The translations under genes were made by a program, and so were the position numbers. Positions 50,761 to 59,571 of a DNA stretch of 64,000 nucleotides are shown piece after piece. Positions within the stretch are counted from its first letter, which is position 1. Each line of letters starts with the position of its first letter. Source of the DNA: Nocardioides sp. ChNu-153 (GTDB taxonomy: Bacteria; Actinomycetota; Actinomycetes; Propionibacteriales; Nocardioidaceae); NCBI RefSeq assembly GCF_030466625.1, contig NZ_JADEVT010000008.1:98037-162036 (forward strand), in the 5' to 3' direction. Below the pieces are notes generated by a model. It saw only the letters and a program-made list of their open reading frames with translations, did not search any database and was not told the DNA's origin.

Positions 50761-53643
50761 ATGGACACGATCACCGAGACCGTCGTCGACGTCCTCGCCC
50801 CGGTGCTGCACCGCGAGCTCGCCGCGTCCTCCTCCACCGACGGCACCGACGGCACCGGCCCGCGGGGCGAGCGGGCCGGCGTACCGGACGCGGTGGTGCA
50901 CGACGCGGCCCGCGCCCTGCTGCTGGCCCGGGTCGCCAGCCTGGTCAGCCGCGTGACGGTGGTCGAGTTCCACGCCTTCCGCGAGGCCCGCGGCTGGCCC
51001 GCGGACCCTGCCTCGACCCGCGCCATGCAGGCCTGGACCGCCGGCTTCGACGCGGCCGAGGTCGCGGGCTGGTTCGAGCGCTACCCGGCGCTCGCCACGC
51101 TGCTCGACCGGGTCGCGGCGAACACGGGCCGCGCGGTGGCCGAGGCGGCCGACCGGCTGGTGGCCGACCGCGACGCGCTCGTCGCCGCCGGCATGCTCCC
51201 GGCCGACGCCGGCCCGCTCGTGCGGCTCGCCCACCTCGACTCCGACCCCCACCGCGGCGGCCGGATGGTGATGGGCCTGACGTTCGCCTCCGGGGCGCGG
51301 CTCGTCTACAAGCCGCGGACCCTGGCGGGCGACGCGGCGCTGCGCGCGTGCCTGCGCCTGATCTCCCGCGACCTGCCCCACGACCTCACCGCCTGCGTCC
51401 CGGCGGCGCTCGACCGCGGCACGCACGGGTGGCAGGAGCACGTCGTACCCGCCCCGGCGGCCGACCACCGCGACGCCGACACCTACTACTGGCGCTTCGG
51501 GGCGCTCGCCGCGCTGCTCGGCCCCATCGGCGCCACCGACCTGCACGAGGAGAACGTGATGGCCGTGCGCGACCGGCCCGTCCTCGTGGACCTCGAGACG
51601 GTGCTGCACGCGGAGCGCTCCACCGGCTCGCTCGACGTGGCCGACGGTCTCGGCGACCGGGTGCGGCGCTCGGTCGCAGGGACCCTGATGTTCCCGCAGC
51701 GCATGCCGACGGGGCCCTACTCCGTCGTGCTCGGCGGCGTCGGCATCCCCTACGACCAGGAGTCGTCGCGCACCGAGTTCGTCGTCGAGGACGGCGGCAC
51801 CGACGGGGTCGACATCGCGCGGCGCACCTACACGTTCCTGCGCCGTCAGCACGTGCTCGCCTTCGCGGACGGCCGGGTCAGCAGCGTGCTCGACCACTAC
51901 GCGGCGCTGCAGGACGGGTTCACCGCCGGCTACCGCAGCGTGGTCGCGCACCGCCGGGAGATCCTCGGCCACCTCACCGCGCGGCCGTTCACGCTGCGCC
52001 AGATCGTGCGGCCCACCGGCACCTACGCGCGCCTGCTCAACGCCGCCACCCACCCCGACCTGCTGCGCGACCCCGCCGAGCTCGACCGGTTCCTCGCCCG
52101 CCTCCAGCCGCCGCTGGGCCTCAAGCTGCCCCACGTCGCGCGCTTCATCGCCGAGGTCGAGCGCGCCTCCCTGGCGGAGGGCGACATCCCCTACTTCACC
52201 GTCGACAGCGACGACTACCGGCTGCTGGGCGAGGACGCACGCTCCGTGCCCTTCACCGACCACACGCCCGCCGACTGGGCGTGGCTCGGGCTGCGGGACA
52301 TGAGCGAGGACGACCTGCTCTTCGAGCGCCTCCTCGTCGAGGACGGGATGTCGGAGATGCGCCGCCTGCGCGCCCGGGCCGCCGAGACCGAGGGGGCCGA
52401 CACCGCTGGCGCCCCCCGCGACACGCTGCCGGTCGACGTGGCGCCCCTGGTGTCCGGACCGGGCGCGGCGGGCGGCATCGACTGGCGGCCGGTGCGCGCG
52501 CTGCTGCGCCGCACCGCCGTCCGCACGCCGGGCGTCGACGGCGCCCAGCGCGGCTGGGTGACGGGCCTGCACGCCGACTCGCTGCCCACCTACGACATCG
52601 GCTCGGCCGTCGCGCTGCACGACGCCGGCGGCATCGGGGTGTTCCTGGAGCGCGCGGCGCGGACGGAGGGCTCCCTGGACACGACCGACGAGCTCGGGGA
52701 GGTGCGCCGCGGCCAGGCCGCGCTGGTGCGCCGCTACCGCGAGTCGCTCGAGCAGCTGCCGCTCTCGGTGATCTCGGGGCGGGCCTCGTTGGCGTACGGC
52801 GCGCAGCTGACCGCCCCGGGCGCCGCGGGCGTGCTGCCCCTCGTCGAGGCCGCGCTGGGCCTCGACGGCCGCGGCGGACTGGACGCCGAGCGCCTCGCGG
52901 CGGACGACCTGACCCGTGGGCTCCCCGGTGCCGGACTCGTGCTCGCCGGCGACCCGGCGATGCCGCTCGCCACGCTGGAGCGGGCGCTGGCCGCGACGGC
53001 GCGGCACGGCGTACCCGACCGTGCGGAGCACGACCTGGCCCACGGCACGCTCGGCGTGCTGTGGGCGCGCGCCGCGATGGCGCGCCGCCTCGGCGACGAG
53101 CGGGAGCTGCGGCGAGCGGTCGACGGCGTGCTCGCCGTCGCCGCGGTCGACCCGCCGCGCTCCGCCCGCGGCTGGTGCAGCGGCGCCGCCGCCCTCGCGC
53201 TCGTGCTGGCCGAGACGGTCGACGAGCACCAGGACGTCACCCGCCTGCGCCACCTCGCCGAGCGCGCCGCGGCCCCGCTGGTCGCCTCCGCCGGGCCGGT
53301 CGACCTCAGCGTCTGCCACGGCGCGGCGGGGGTCGTGCAGGTGCTCCTCCACGTGGCGCAGCGGCTCGACGCCTCCTGGGCCCTCGACCTGGCCGACGCG
53401 TGCTGGCGCTCGAGCGCCCACCACGCCGCTGAGCACGGGTTCTTCACCGGCGACCGGGCCAAGACGGCGGTGCTGGGCTACTTCCACGGCTGGGCGGGCA
53501 TCGCCGACACCGCGCTGCTGCTCGAGCTCGCCCGGCGCGGCGAGCGGCCGTGGGTGCCCGCGGCGCTGCAGGTCGCGCCGTACCCGGTCGTCGACGAGCC
53601 GCGCCCGGCGCGTCCGGTCGCGACCCGCGAGGGGAGCCGGTGA
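50761..53643 (+). CDS. lanM2: Class II lanthipeptide synthetase LanM (second copy), 960 aa
   Basis: A second, diverged synthetase. Dehydratase motifs: SDPHRGGRM, RLVYKPRTL, TDLHEENVMA, VLVDLETVL, IVRPTGTYARLL. LanC zinc ligands: Cys806 (RGWCSGAAA) and Cys852-His853 (LSVCHGAAG). The two LanM proteins differ throughout, as expected when each serves one peptide; by order this one would modify the beta peptide (LtnM2 role). GGAGG lies 10 nt upstream of the ATG. Its stop overlaps the reductase gene as TGATG. Confidence 0.94.
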   Translation: MDTITETVVDVLAPVLHRELAASSSTDGTDGTGPRGERAGVPDAVVHDAARALLLARVASLVSRVTVVEFHAFREARGWPADPASTRAMQAWTAGFDAAEVAGWFERYPALATLLDRVAANTGRAVAEAADRLVADRDALVAAGMLPADAGPLVRLAHLDSDPHRGGRMVMGLTFASGARLVYKPRTLAGDAALRACLRLISRDLPHDLTACVPAALDRGTHGWQEHVVPAPAADHRDADTYYWRFGALAALLGPIGATDLHEENVMAVRDRPVLVDLETVLHAERSTGSLDVADGLGDRVRRSVAGTLMFPQRMPTGPYSVVLGGVGIPYDQESSRTEFVVEDGGTDGVDIARRTYTFLRRQHVLAFADGRVSSVLDHYAALQDGFTAGYRSVVAHRREILGHLTARPFTLRQIVRPTGTYARLLNAATHPDLLRDPAELDRFLARLQPPLGLKLPHVARFIAEVERASLAEGDIPYFTVDSDDYRLLGEDARSVPFTDHTPADWAWLGLRDMSEDDLLFERLLVEDGMSEMRRLRARAAETEGADTAGAPRDTLPVDVAPLVSGPGAAGGIDWRPVRALLRRTAVRTPGVDGAQRGWVTGLHADSLPTYDIGSAVALHDAGGIGVFLERAARTEGSLDTTDELGEVRRGQAALVRRYRESLEQLPLSVISGRASLAYGAQLTAPGAAGVLPLVEAALGLDGRGGLDAERLAADDLTRGLPGAGLVLAGDPAMPLATLERALAATARHGVPDRAEHDLAHGTLGVLWARAAMARRLGDERELRRAVDGVLAVAAVDPPRSARGWCSGAAALALVLAETVDEHQDVTRLRHLAERAAAPLVASAGPVDLSVCHGAAGVVQVLLHVAQRLDASWALDLADACWRSSAHHAAEHGFFTGDRAKTAVLGYFHGWAGIADTALLLELARRGERPWVPAALQVAPYPVVDEPRPARPVATREGSR

Positions 53644-54605
53644 TGGACCACGTCTCGGTGATGCTCGGCGCCCAGCTCGACGGGCTCGGCCCGCTGGCGC
53701 AGGCCGCGACGCTGGCGGAGGAGCGCGACGTGCGCCTCTGGCTCGGCCAGTCGTTCCAGCTCGACTCCCACGACGCGCTCACGGCGCTCGCCGGGCGCGG
53801 CCACCACGTGCGGGCCGGGCTGGCCGTCGCGGTCGCACCGCTGCGCACCCCGTTCGACGCCGCGCTGCGGGCCCGGGGCGTGGCGGCGCTGAGCGAGCGG
53901 CCGTTCTCCGTCGCCTACGGCATCGGTACGGCGAGCGCCGCCGCCGCCCTGCGCGGCGCCCCGCTCGAGCGTCCGGGCAGCTGGGTGCGCGACTACGCCC
54001 GCGAGGTGCGGGCGCTGCTCGACAGCGACGCCGCAGCGACGGGGATGGCGCCGTACCCGCTGGCGAGCCCGCCGGTCGAGGTCGGGCTCGGCGTGCTGCG
54101 CCCGCGGATGGCCCGGCTGGCGGGGCAGGTGGCGGACTTCGCGGTGACGTGGCTGGCGCCGACGGCGTACCTCGCCGACACCGTGCTCCCCGGCCTCGAG
54201 CAGGGGGCCGCGGAGGCCGGCCGCCGGCGCCCGCGGCTCGTGTCGGTGGTGCAGGCGGCGGTCGCCCGCCCCGGCCGCGTGGCTCCCCGCCTGGCGGCGA
54301 TCGCGTGCAGCACCCACCTCGGGCTGCCGCACTACCAGGCGATGCTGCGCTCCGCCGGCGTGCCGATCGAGGGACACCCCGCGCGCGACCTGCGCGCCGC
54401 CGTCGGCCACGGGCTCTTCACCTACGGCTCGCCGGCCGACGTCGCCGAGGTCGTCGCGGAGCACCGCCGCCTCGGCGTGGACGAGGTCGTCGTCAACGTG
54501 GGTGCCGTCGCCGTCGAGCACGGCGCCGCCGCGGCGGTCGCCGACCTCGCCGAGGTGCTCGACGCCTGCGGCGCGGAGGCGTCGTCGGGGAGGGACGTGG
54601 CGTGA
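53643..54605 (+). CDS. Luciferase-like (F420-type) oxidoreductase, probable dehydroalanine reductase of LanJ-C type
   Basis: The 320-aa protein has a luciferase-like monooxygenase fold: opening VSVMLGAQLDGLGPLAQAAT, LAVAVAPLRTPFDAAL, VGLGVLRPRMARLAGQ, and C-terminal HGLFTYGSPADVAEVVAEH. It takes the place held by ltnJ in the lacticin operon, where LtnJ (a zinc dehydrogenase) turns dehydroalanine into D-alanine. F420-dependent LLM-type reductases (LanJ-C, for example LxmJ of lexapeptide) do the same reaction, so that role is inferred. The D-Ala precursor Ser positions are conserved in both cores. Coupled to lanM2 and to the ABC ATPase gene. Confidence 0.75.
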   Translation: MDHVSVMLGAQLDGLGPLAQAATLAEERDVRLWLGQSFQLDSHDALTALAGRGHHVRAGLAVAVAPLRTPFDAALRARGVAALSERPFSVAYGIGTASAAAALRGAPLERPGSWVRDYAREVRALLDSDAAATGMAPYPLASPPVEVGLGVLRPRMARLAGQVADFAVTWLAPTAYLADTVLPGLEQGAAEAGRRRPRLVSVVQAAVARPGRVAPRLAAIACSTHLGLPHYQAMLRSAGVPIEGHPARDLRAAVGHGLFTYGSPADVAEVVAEHRRLGVDEVVVNVGAVAVEHGAAAAVADLAEVLDACGAEASSGRDVA

Positions 54606-55591
54606 GCTCCCCCGGCCCGGCACCCGGCCCGGCACCCGTCCTGGAGCTGCGGGGCGTCGCGCAGCACTACCCCGGCCGTGTCGCGCTCGACGGCGTCGAC
54701 GCCACCGTCGCGCCGGGGACGCTGCTGGGGCTGCTGGGCCCGAACGGCTCGGGCAAGACGACGCTGCTGCGCGTGCTCCTCGGGCTCGAGCGGCCCACCG
54801 CCGGCGCCGCGCTGGTCGGCGGCCGCCCGCTCGCCCGCGTCGCGCGGCCCGCCGAGGTCGTCGGTGCGCTGCTCGACTGCGGCTGGTTCCACCCCCGCCG
54901 CTCCGGGCGCGACCACCTGCGGTGGATGGCCCGCGCCGCGGGCCTGCCCCGGGCGCGCGTCGAGGAGGTGCTCGACACCGTCGGCCTCGCCGACGCCGCG
55001 GGCGAGGCGGTCGAGCGCTACTCGCTCGGCATGCGCCAGCGGCTCGGCCTCGCGGGCGCGCTGCTGGGCGACCCGCCCGTGCTCGTCCTCGACGAGCCGT
55101 TCAACGGGCTCGACCACGCGGCCACCCGCTGGCTGGCGGAGCTGGCCGCCGCGCGTGTCGCGGCCGGCGGCACCGTCGTCCTCTCCTCCCACCAGCTCGC
55201 CGAGCTCGAGCCCCTCGTCGACCGCGTGCTCGTGCTCGGCCGCGGACGCGCGCTCTTCGACGGACCCGTCGCCGAGCTGGTGGCCGGCACGACGACCGCC
55301 GTCGCCGTCCGCCTCCTCGACCCCGTGCGCGACGAGGAGGCCGCCCGGCGCGCCCTGCGCATCGCCGGGCTGCGCCCCGAGGTGGGGCCCGACGGCAGCT
55401 GGCTGCTGCCGGGCGCCGGGCTCGACGCGGTCGCGACGGCGCTGGCGGGCGCCGGCGTACCCGTGCGGGGCATCGAGGAGCGGGGCGGTGGGTTGGGCGC
55501 GGCGTACGCCGACCTCGTCCGCGGCGCCACGCTGCCCGGCACCCCCGCCGTCCACCCACCCACCCCCACGAGCGCCGGGAGCGAGCGATGA
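54602..55591 (+). CDS. lanF: Lantibiotic immunity ABC transporter ATPase (LanF type), 329 aa
   Basis: A typical ABC ATPase: GPNGSGKTTLLRVLL (Walker A), YSLGMRQRLGLAGALL (signature in S-L-G-M-R-Q form, as in immunity and DrrA-type exporters) and VLVLDEPFNGLD (Walker B). The C-terminal ~100 aa extend beyond the core. GTG 54602 overlaps the reductase gene and the stop overlaps the permease gene (ATGA). Position at the end of the operon suggests self-protection, as LtnF does. Confidence 0.85.
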   Translation: MSSPGPAPGPAPVLELRGVAQHYPGRVALDGVDATVAPGTLLGLLGPNGSGKTTLLRVLLGLERPTAGAALVGGRPLARVARPAEVVGALLDCGWFHPRRSGRDHLRWMARAAGLPRARVEEVLDTVGLADAAGEAVERYSLGMRQRLGLAGALLGDPPVLVLDEPFNGLDHAATRWLAELAAARVAAGGTVVLSSHQLAELEPLVDRVLVLGRGRALFDGPVAELVAGTTTAVAVRLLDPVRDEEAARRALRIAGLRPEVGPDGSWLLPGAGLDAVATALAGAGVPVRGIEERGGGLGAAYADLVRGATLPGTPAVHPPTPTSAGSER

Positions 55592-56445
55592 CGGCGACCT
55601 GGACCCCGCGACCGGCGCCGAGCCCGGGCCGCGTGCTGCGCGACCACCTCGCGGCCGAGCTCCTGAAGGCGACCTCGACCCGGCTGCTGACCCGCGGCGT
55701 CGGCCTCGCCCTGGCGCTCCCGCCCGTCCTGGCCGCGCTGCTCGGCGCGGCGATGGGCTCGCGGGAGAGCTTCTGCGCGACGCCCGGCAACGAGTGCCGG
55801 AACACGCTCGCGCTGCCCGACGAGACGGTGGCGACGATCGGGGTGCTCGGCGACGGCGTGCCGGGGGCCGGCCTCACCGTGCTGACGGTGCTGGCCGCCG
55901 TGCTGCTGCTCGCCGAGGTGCGCACGAACACGCTGAGCACCGCGTTCCTCGTGACCCCGCGGCGGCTGCCCGTCGTCCTCGCGAAGATCGCGCTGGTCGT
56001 GCTCGTCGTGGTGCCGACGACGTTCGTCGCGACGCTGGCCTCGGGGGTGGTCTTCGACGTCGTCGCGGGGCCCGCCGCCGCCCGTGTCGAGCCGCTGTCG
56101 GCCGCCGCGATCGGCGTCGCGGCCCGCACCACCTACGTCGTCCTCGCGTTCTCGCTCATGGCGCTGGGCGTCGCGGCCCTCACCCGCCACGCGGGCGTGA
56201 CCCTCGGCCTCGTCGTCGCGTGGCCCGCGTTCGTCGAGCCGCTCGTGCCCGCCGTGCTGCCGCACGGGGAGCACCTGGCGCGGTTCGGGCCGTTCGCGAA
56301 CGCGCTGGAGGTCGTCGGCACCGGCAGCGGGGTGGTGCCGTGGGGCGCCGGCGTCAGCGCGGCGTACGTCGGGGTGGTCGCCGTCGTGCTGCTCGGTGCG
56401 GGCGTCGTGCGGCTGCTGCGCGTCGACCTGGCGCGCACGACCTGA
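55588..56445 (+). CDS. lanE: Lantibiotic immunity ABC transporter permease (LanE/LanG type), 285 aa
   Basis: An ABC-2-type permease with about six membrane segments: LLTRGVGLALALPPVLAALL, GLTVLTVLAAVLLLAEVRTN, VVLAKIALVVLVVVPTTFVA, VLAFSLMALGVAALT and others. An extracytoplasmic loop has two cysteines (FCATPGNECRNTL), an unusual feature that may form a disulphide. R-x-x-T-L-S-T-A-F matches the pattern seen in permeases of this class. Coupled to the ATPase gene. Probably protects the membrane from the lantibiotic. Confidence 0.85.
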   Translation: MTATWTPRPAPSPGRVLRDHLAAELLKATSTRLLTRGVGLALALPPVLAALLGAAMGSRESFCATPGNECRNTLALPDETVATIGVLGDGVPGAGLTVLTVLAAVLLLAEVRTNTLSTAFLVTPRRLPVVLAKIALVVLVVVPTTFVATLASGVVFDVVAGPAAARVEPLSAAAIGVAARTTYVVLAFSLMALGVAALTRHAGVTLGLVVAWPAFVEPLVPAVLPHGEHLARFGPFANALEVVGTGSGVVPWGAGVSAAYVGVVAVVLLGAGVVRLLRVDLARTT

Positions 56446-56454
56446 CGCCCCGCC

Positions 56455-56479
56455 CGCCCGGCCCCCGCCGGTCCGGGCG
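56455..56479. terminator. Short hairpin after the lantibiotic operon
   Basis: CGCCCGG / CCGGGCG arms with an 11-nt loop follow the permease stop. It is weak, but no other candidate terminator lies before the next gene. Confidence 0.35.
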
Positions 56480-56532
56480 AACCCGCCCGCGTGGCCCGTG
56501 CGGGCGCTACGGTGCCGCGCAGGGAGGGCACC

Positions 56533-57927
56533 ATGACGCAGGACGCGCAGCAGGCGCACGCAGGACCAGCACCATCCGCACGACCCGAGGACGACCCGGC
56601 GGTCGCGGCGCTGCGCGCGCTCGTGCGCGTCCCCACGGTCTCGCGGCGCGCCCCCGACACCGTCGAGCCGGGCGTGTTCGCGCGGCTGCACGACGAGCTG
56701 GCGACGCACTTCCCGCTGCTCCACGAGCACCTCGAGCTCGTGCGGGTGGGCAGTGACGCGCTGCTGTTCCGCTGGCGGGGCACCGGCGGGGGCCCGGCCG
56801 TCGTGCTGATGGCCCACCTCGACGTGGTCCCCGTCGACGGCGAGGCGCCGTGGACCCACCCGGCGTTCGACGCCGTGGTCGCCGACTCCCCGGAGGGCCG
56901 GGCGGTCTGGGGCCGCGGCACGCTGGACGACAAGGGCAGCGTCGTCGGCGTCTGCGCCGCGGTCGAGCGGCTGCTGGCCGAGGGCTTCACGCCGGCCCGC
57001 GACGTCTGGCTGTCGTTCGGCAGCGACGAGGAGGTCTCGGGCACGACGGCCCAGGCCGCCGTCGACCACCTGCGCGACGCCGGCGTCGCACCCTGGTTCG
57101 TGCTCGACGAGGGCGGGGCGGTGGCGGGCGGCGCGTTCCCCGGCGTCACGACGCCGATGGCCGTCGTCGGGGTGAGCGAGAAGGGCACGACCCTGTTCGA
57201 GGTGCGCGCCACCGGCCGGGGCGGGCACTCCTCCACGCCGGCGCGCAACGGGCCGACCGCCCGCGTCGCCCGGGCCGTGCTGGCCATCGACCGGGCGCCG
57301 ATGCCGGCACGCCTGCCCGCCCCGGCGATCGAGCTGTTCCGCCGCCTGGCCCCGCACGCACCGGCGCCCCTGCGGGTCGCGCTCGCCGCGGCGGGCGGGC
57401 GGCTGACGCCCCTGCTCACCCGCGTCCTCGCCGCCGCCGGCCCCGAGGCCGCCGCGCTGACGCGCACGACGCTGGCCACGACGATGCTGTCCGGCTCGCC
57501 CGCGCCCAACGTGATCGCGTCGACCGCCACGGCCGTCGTCAACGCCCGCATCCTCGTCGGCGACACCGTGGCGAGCGTGCACGAGCACCTGCGCCGCGTC
57601 GTGGGCGACCACGCCGAGGTGAGCGTGCTGGAGCCGGGCGAGCCGAGCCCGGTGTCGCCGTACGAGGACGACCCGGCCTTCGCCCTCCTCGAGACGACGA
57701 CGGCGGAGGTGTTCCCCGAGGCCGTGCCCACGCCGTACGTGATGATGGCGGCCACCGACTCCCGCCACTTCACCGCGATCTGCGAGCGCGTCTACCGCTT
57801 CGCGCCGTTCCCGATGAGCAAGGCGCAGCGCGAGGCCATCCACTCCTACGACGAGCGCCTCACCGTCGAGGGGCTGTTGCGGGGCGTCGACTGGTACGCC
57901 GCCCTCCTGCGCGGGCTGCCCGCGTGA
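56533..57927 (+). CDS. M20/M28-family metallopeptidase, 464 aa
   Basis: Zinc-peptidase motifs of M20: VLMAHLDVVPVDG (His, Asp), WGRGTLDDKGS (bridging Asp), GSDEEVSGT (catalytic and zinc Glu), and late ATDSRHF (zinc His). It hydrolyses small peptides or acylated amino acids. GGGAGGG precedes ATG 56533; TACGGT further upstream may be a -10. A MFS transporter gene is coupled downstream, suggesting uptake and breakdown of one substrate class. It is separate from the lantibiotic operon, although near it. Confidence 0.88.
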   Translation: MTQDAQQAHAGPAPSARPEDDPAVAALRALVRVPTVSRRAPDTVEPGVFARLHDELATHFPLLHEHLELVRVGSDALLFRWRGTGGGPAVVLMAHLDVVPVDGEAPWTHPAFDAVVADSPEGRAVWGRGTLDDKGSVVGVCAAVERLLAEGFTPARDVWLSFGSDEEVSGTTAQAAVDHLRDAGVAPWFVLDEGGAVAGGAFPGVTTPMAVVGVSEKGTTLFEVRATGRGGHSSTPARNGPTARVARAVLAIDRAPMPARLPAPAIELFRRLAPHAPAPLRVALAAAGGRLTPLLTRVLAAAGPEAAALTRTTLATTMLSGSPAPNVIASTATAVVNARILVGDTVASVHEHLRRVVGDHAEVSVLEPGEPSPVSPYEDDPAFALLETTTAEVFPEAVPTPYVMMAATDSRHFTAICERVYRFAPFPMSKAQREAIHSYDERLTVEGLLRGVDWYAALLRGLPA

Positions 57928-59438
57928 GCGCCGCGCGCCCGGGGGCGCCGGTCGGCTCCCCGCCCGGCGGCTCGCCCCTCGTGCCCGGGCTGTGGGCGAT
58001 CGTCGGCTTCCTCGTCGCCGTCGAGCTGGCCAGCGGGGTGCTGCAGGGCTACTACACGCCGATCTTCTCCGACATCGCCGACCACCTCGGGATCCCCGAG
58101 GGCGACGTCAACTGGTTCGAGGCCGCGCAGCTGATGGTCTCCGCTCTCGCGGTGCCGCTGCTGGCGCGGCTCGGCGACCTGTGGGGCCACCGCAACGTGC
58201 TGCTCGTCTCGACGGCCGTCACGGCGCTGGGCTCGTGGATGCTGGCGTTCTCGCCGAGTTTCTGGACGTTCCTGGTGGGCTGGGCGCTGCAGGGCGCGTA
58301 CGTCGTGTGGCTGCCCGTCGAGGTCGCGATCATCCACCGGCGCACCTCCGCGACGCGCGAGCAGGACCGGCTGACCCGGCGCGCCGCCGCGGTGCTCGTG
58401 GCGGCGCTCGAGGCGGGCGTCATCGTGGGCGCGCTGACGAGCGGTGCGCTGGTCGAGGCCACGTCGATGCCGGTGCTCCTGGCCCTGCCCGCCGTCGCCG
58501 TGACGCTCTGCTTCGTCGTCATCTGGTTCGGCATCGAGCGCGACCCGGGCGTCGCGACCGGCGGCTACGACTTCCGCGGGCTGGGCCTGCTCACCGTCGT
58601 GCTCGGCCTGGTGATGGCCGGTCTCGTCGTGGTGCGCCTCGAGGGCGTGGGCTCGCCCTGGCCGTGGCTGCTGCTGCTCGCGGGTGCCGCGTTCCTGTGG
58701 CTCCTGGTGCGCGTCGAGGCGGCCACCCCGGAGCCGCTGGTGGACGTGCGGCTGCTGGCGACGCCCGGCCAGTGGCCGGTGCAGCTGACCGCGTTCCTGT
58801 TCGGCATGAGCGTGCTCGGCGCGCAGATCCCGCTGTCGACCTTCGCGCGCGCCGACCCCGAGGAGGTCGGCTACGGCCTCGGGGTGGACGCGGCGACGGT
58901 GTCGACCTTCGTCGGGGTGTACGTCGTGACGATGCTCGTCGGCGCGCTCCTCCTGCCCCTCGCCACGCGGGTGCTCGGCCCGCGCGGTGCGATGGTCGGC
59001 GGGCTGCTGCTGGTGGCGCTGGGCTACGGGCTGTTCCTGCCGCTGCACGGCTCGGTGACCGAGATGCTCACCAACCTCGGCATCGCCGGGCTCGGCTCGG
59101 GCCTGCTCGTCGCCGCCCTGCCCGCGGCGGCCGCCGCCGCGGCGCCGCCCGACCGCACGGGGTTCGCGACCGGCATGACGAACGCGACGAAGACCGTCGG
59201 CGGGGCCATCGCCTCGGCCGTCTTCGCGATCGCCCTGACCGCGACGGGCTCGCTGGACGAGCCGGGCGTGGGCGCGGCGCCCCTGTCGGGCTACCTCACG
59301 GTCTGGGGCCTGTGCTCGGGGAGCGCGCTGCTCGCGGCGCTGGCCCTGCTCGCCGTACCCCGCGCGGGAGCGCCGACCGCGTCGACCGCGTCGGCCGTGA
59401 CGCACACCACGGTCGCGGCACAGGCCCCGCGCAGGTAG
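57924..59438 (+). CDS. MFS transporter (DHA2-like, 14 TM), 504 aa
   Basis: About 14 hydrophobic segments, with the A-motif-like LARLGDLWGHRNVLLVS between TM2 and TM3, suit the drug:H+ antiporter-2 subgroup. An early YYTPIFSDIADHLGIPEGD segment is extracellular. GTG 57924 overlaps the peptidase gene by GTGA, so the two are made together. The substrate is not evident: multidrug export or peptide traffic are both possible. Confidence 0.85.
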   Translation: MSAARPGAPVGSPPGGSPLVPGLWAIVGFLVAVELASGVLQGYYTPIFSDIADHLGIPEGDVNWFEAAQLMVSALAVPLLARLGDLWGHRNVLLVSTAVTALGSWMLAFSPSFWTFLVGWALQGAYVVWLPVEVAIIHRRTSATREQDRLTRRAAAVLVAALEAGVIVGALTSGALVEATSMPVLLALPAVAVTLCFVVIWFGIERDPGVATGGYDFRGLGLLTVVLGLVMAGLVVVRLEGVGSPWPWLLLLAGAAFLWLLVRVEAATPEPLVDVRLLATPGQWPVQLTAFLFGMSVLGAQIPLSTFARADPEEVGYGLGVDAATVSTFVGVYVVTMLVGALLLPLATRVLGPRGAMVGGLLLVALGYGLFLPLHGSVTEMLTNLGIAGLGSGLLVAALPAAAAAAAPPDRTGFATGMTNATKTVGGAIASAVFAIALTATGSLDEPGVGAAPLSGYLTVWGLCSGSALLAALALLAVPRAGAPTASTASAVTHTTVAAQAPRR

Positions 59439-59571
59439 AGCCCCCACCATGGGTACGGCGGCCCCGCACCCCCGAGCGCCGGCCGCCGCAGCGCCCTCCG
59501 GACCCGTCCCCCGCGTGGCCCGGAGGGCGCCTCACTCCTCCGGGTGGTTCGTACGCTGGTCGGCGGGGGTG

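Noticed and set aside
56533..59438. M20 peptidase and MFS transporter as part of the lantibiotic operon (leader removal, export)
   Set aside because: A gap with its own likely promoter and a hairpin separates them from the permease gene, LanT already has the C39 peptidase and ABC parts, and M20 enzymes do not cut lantibiotic leaders.
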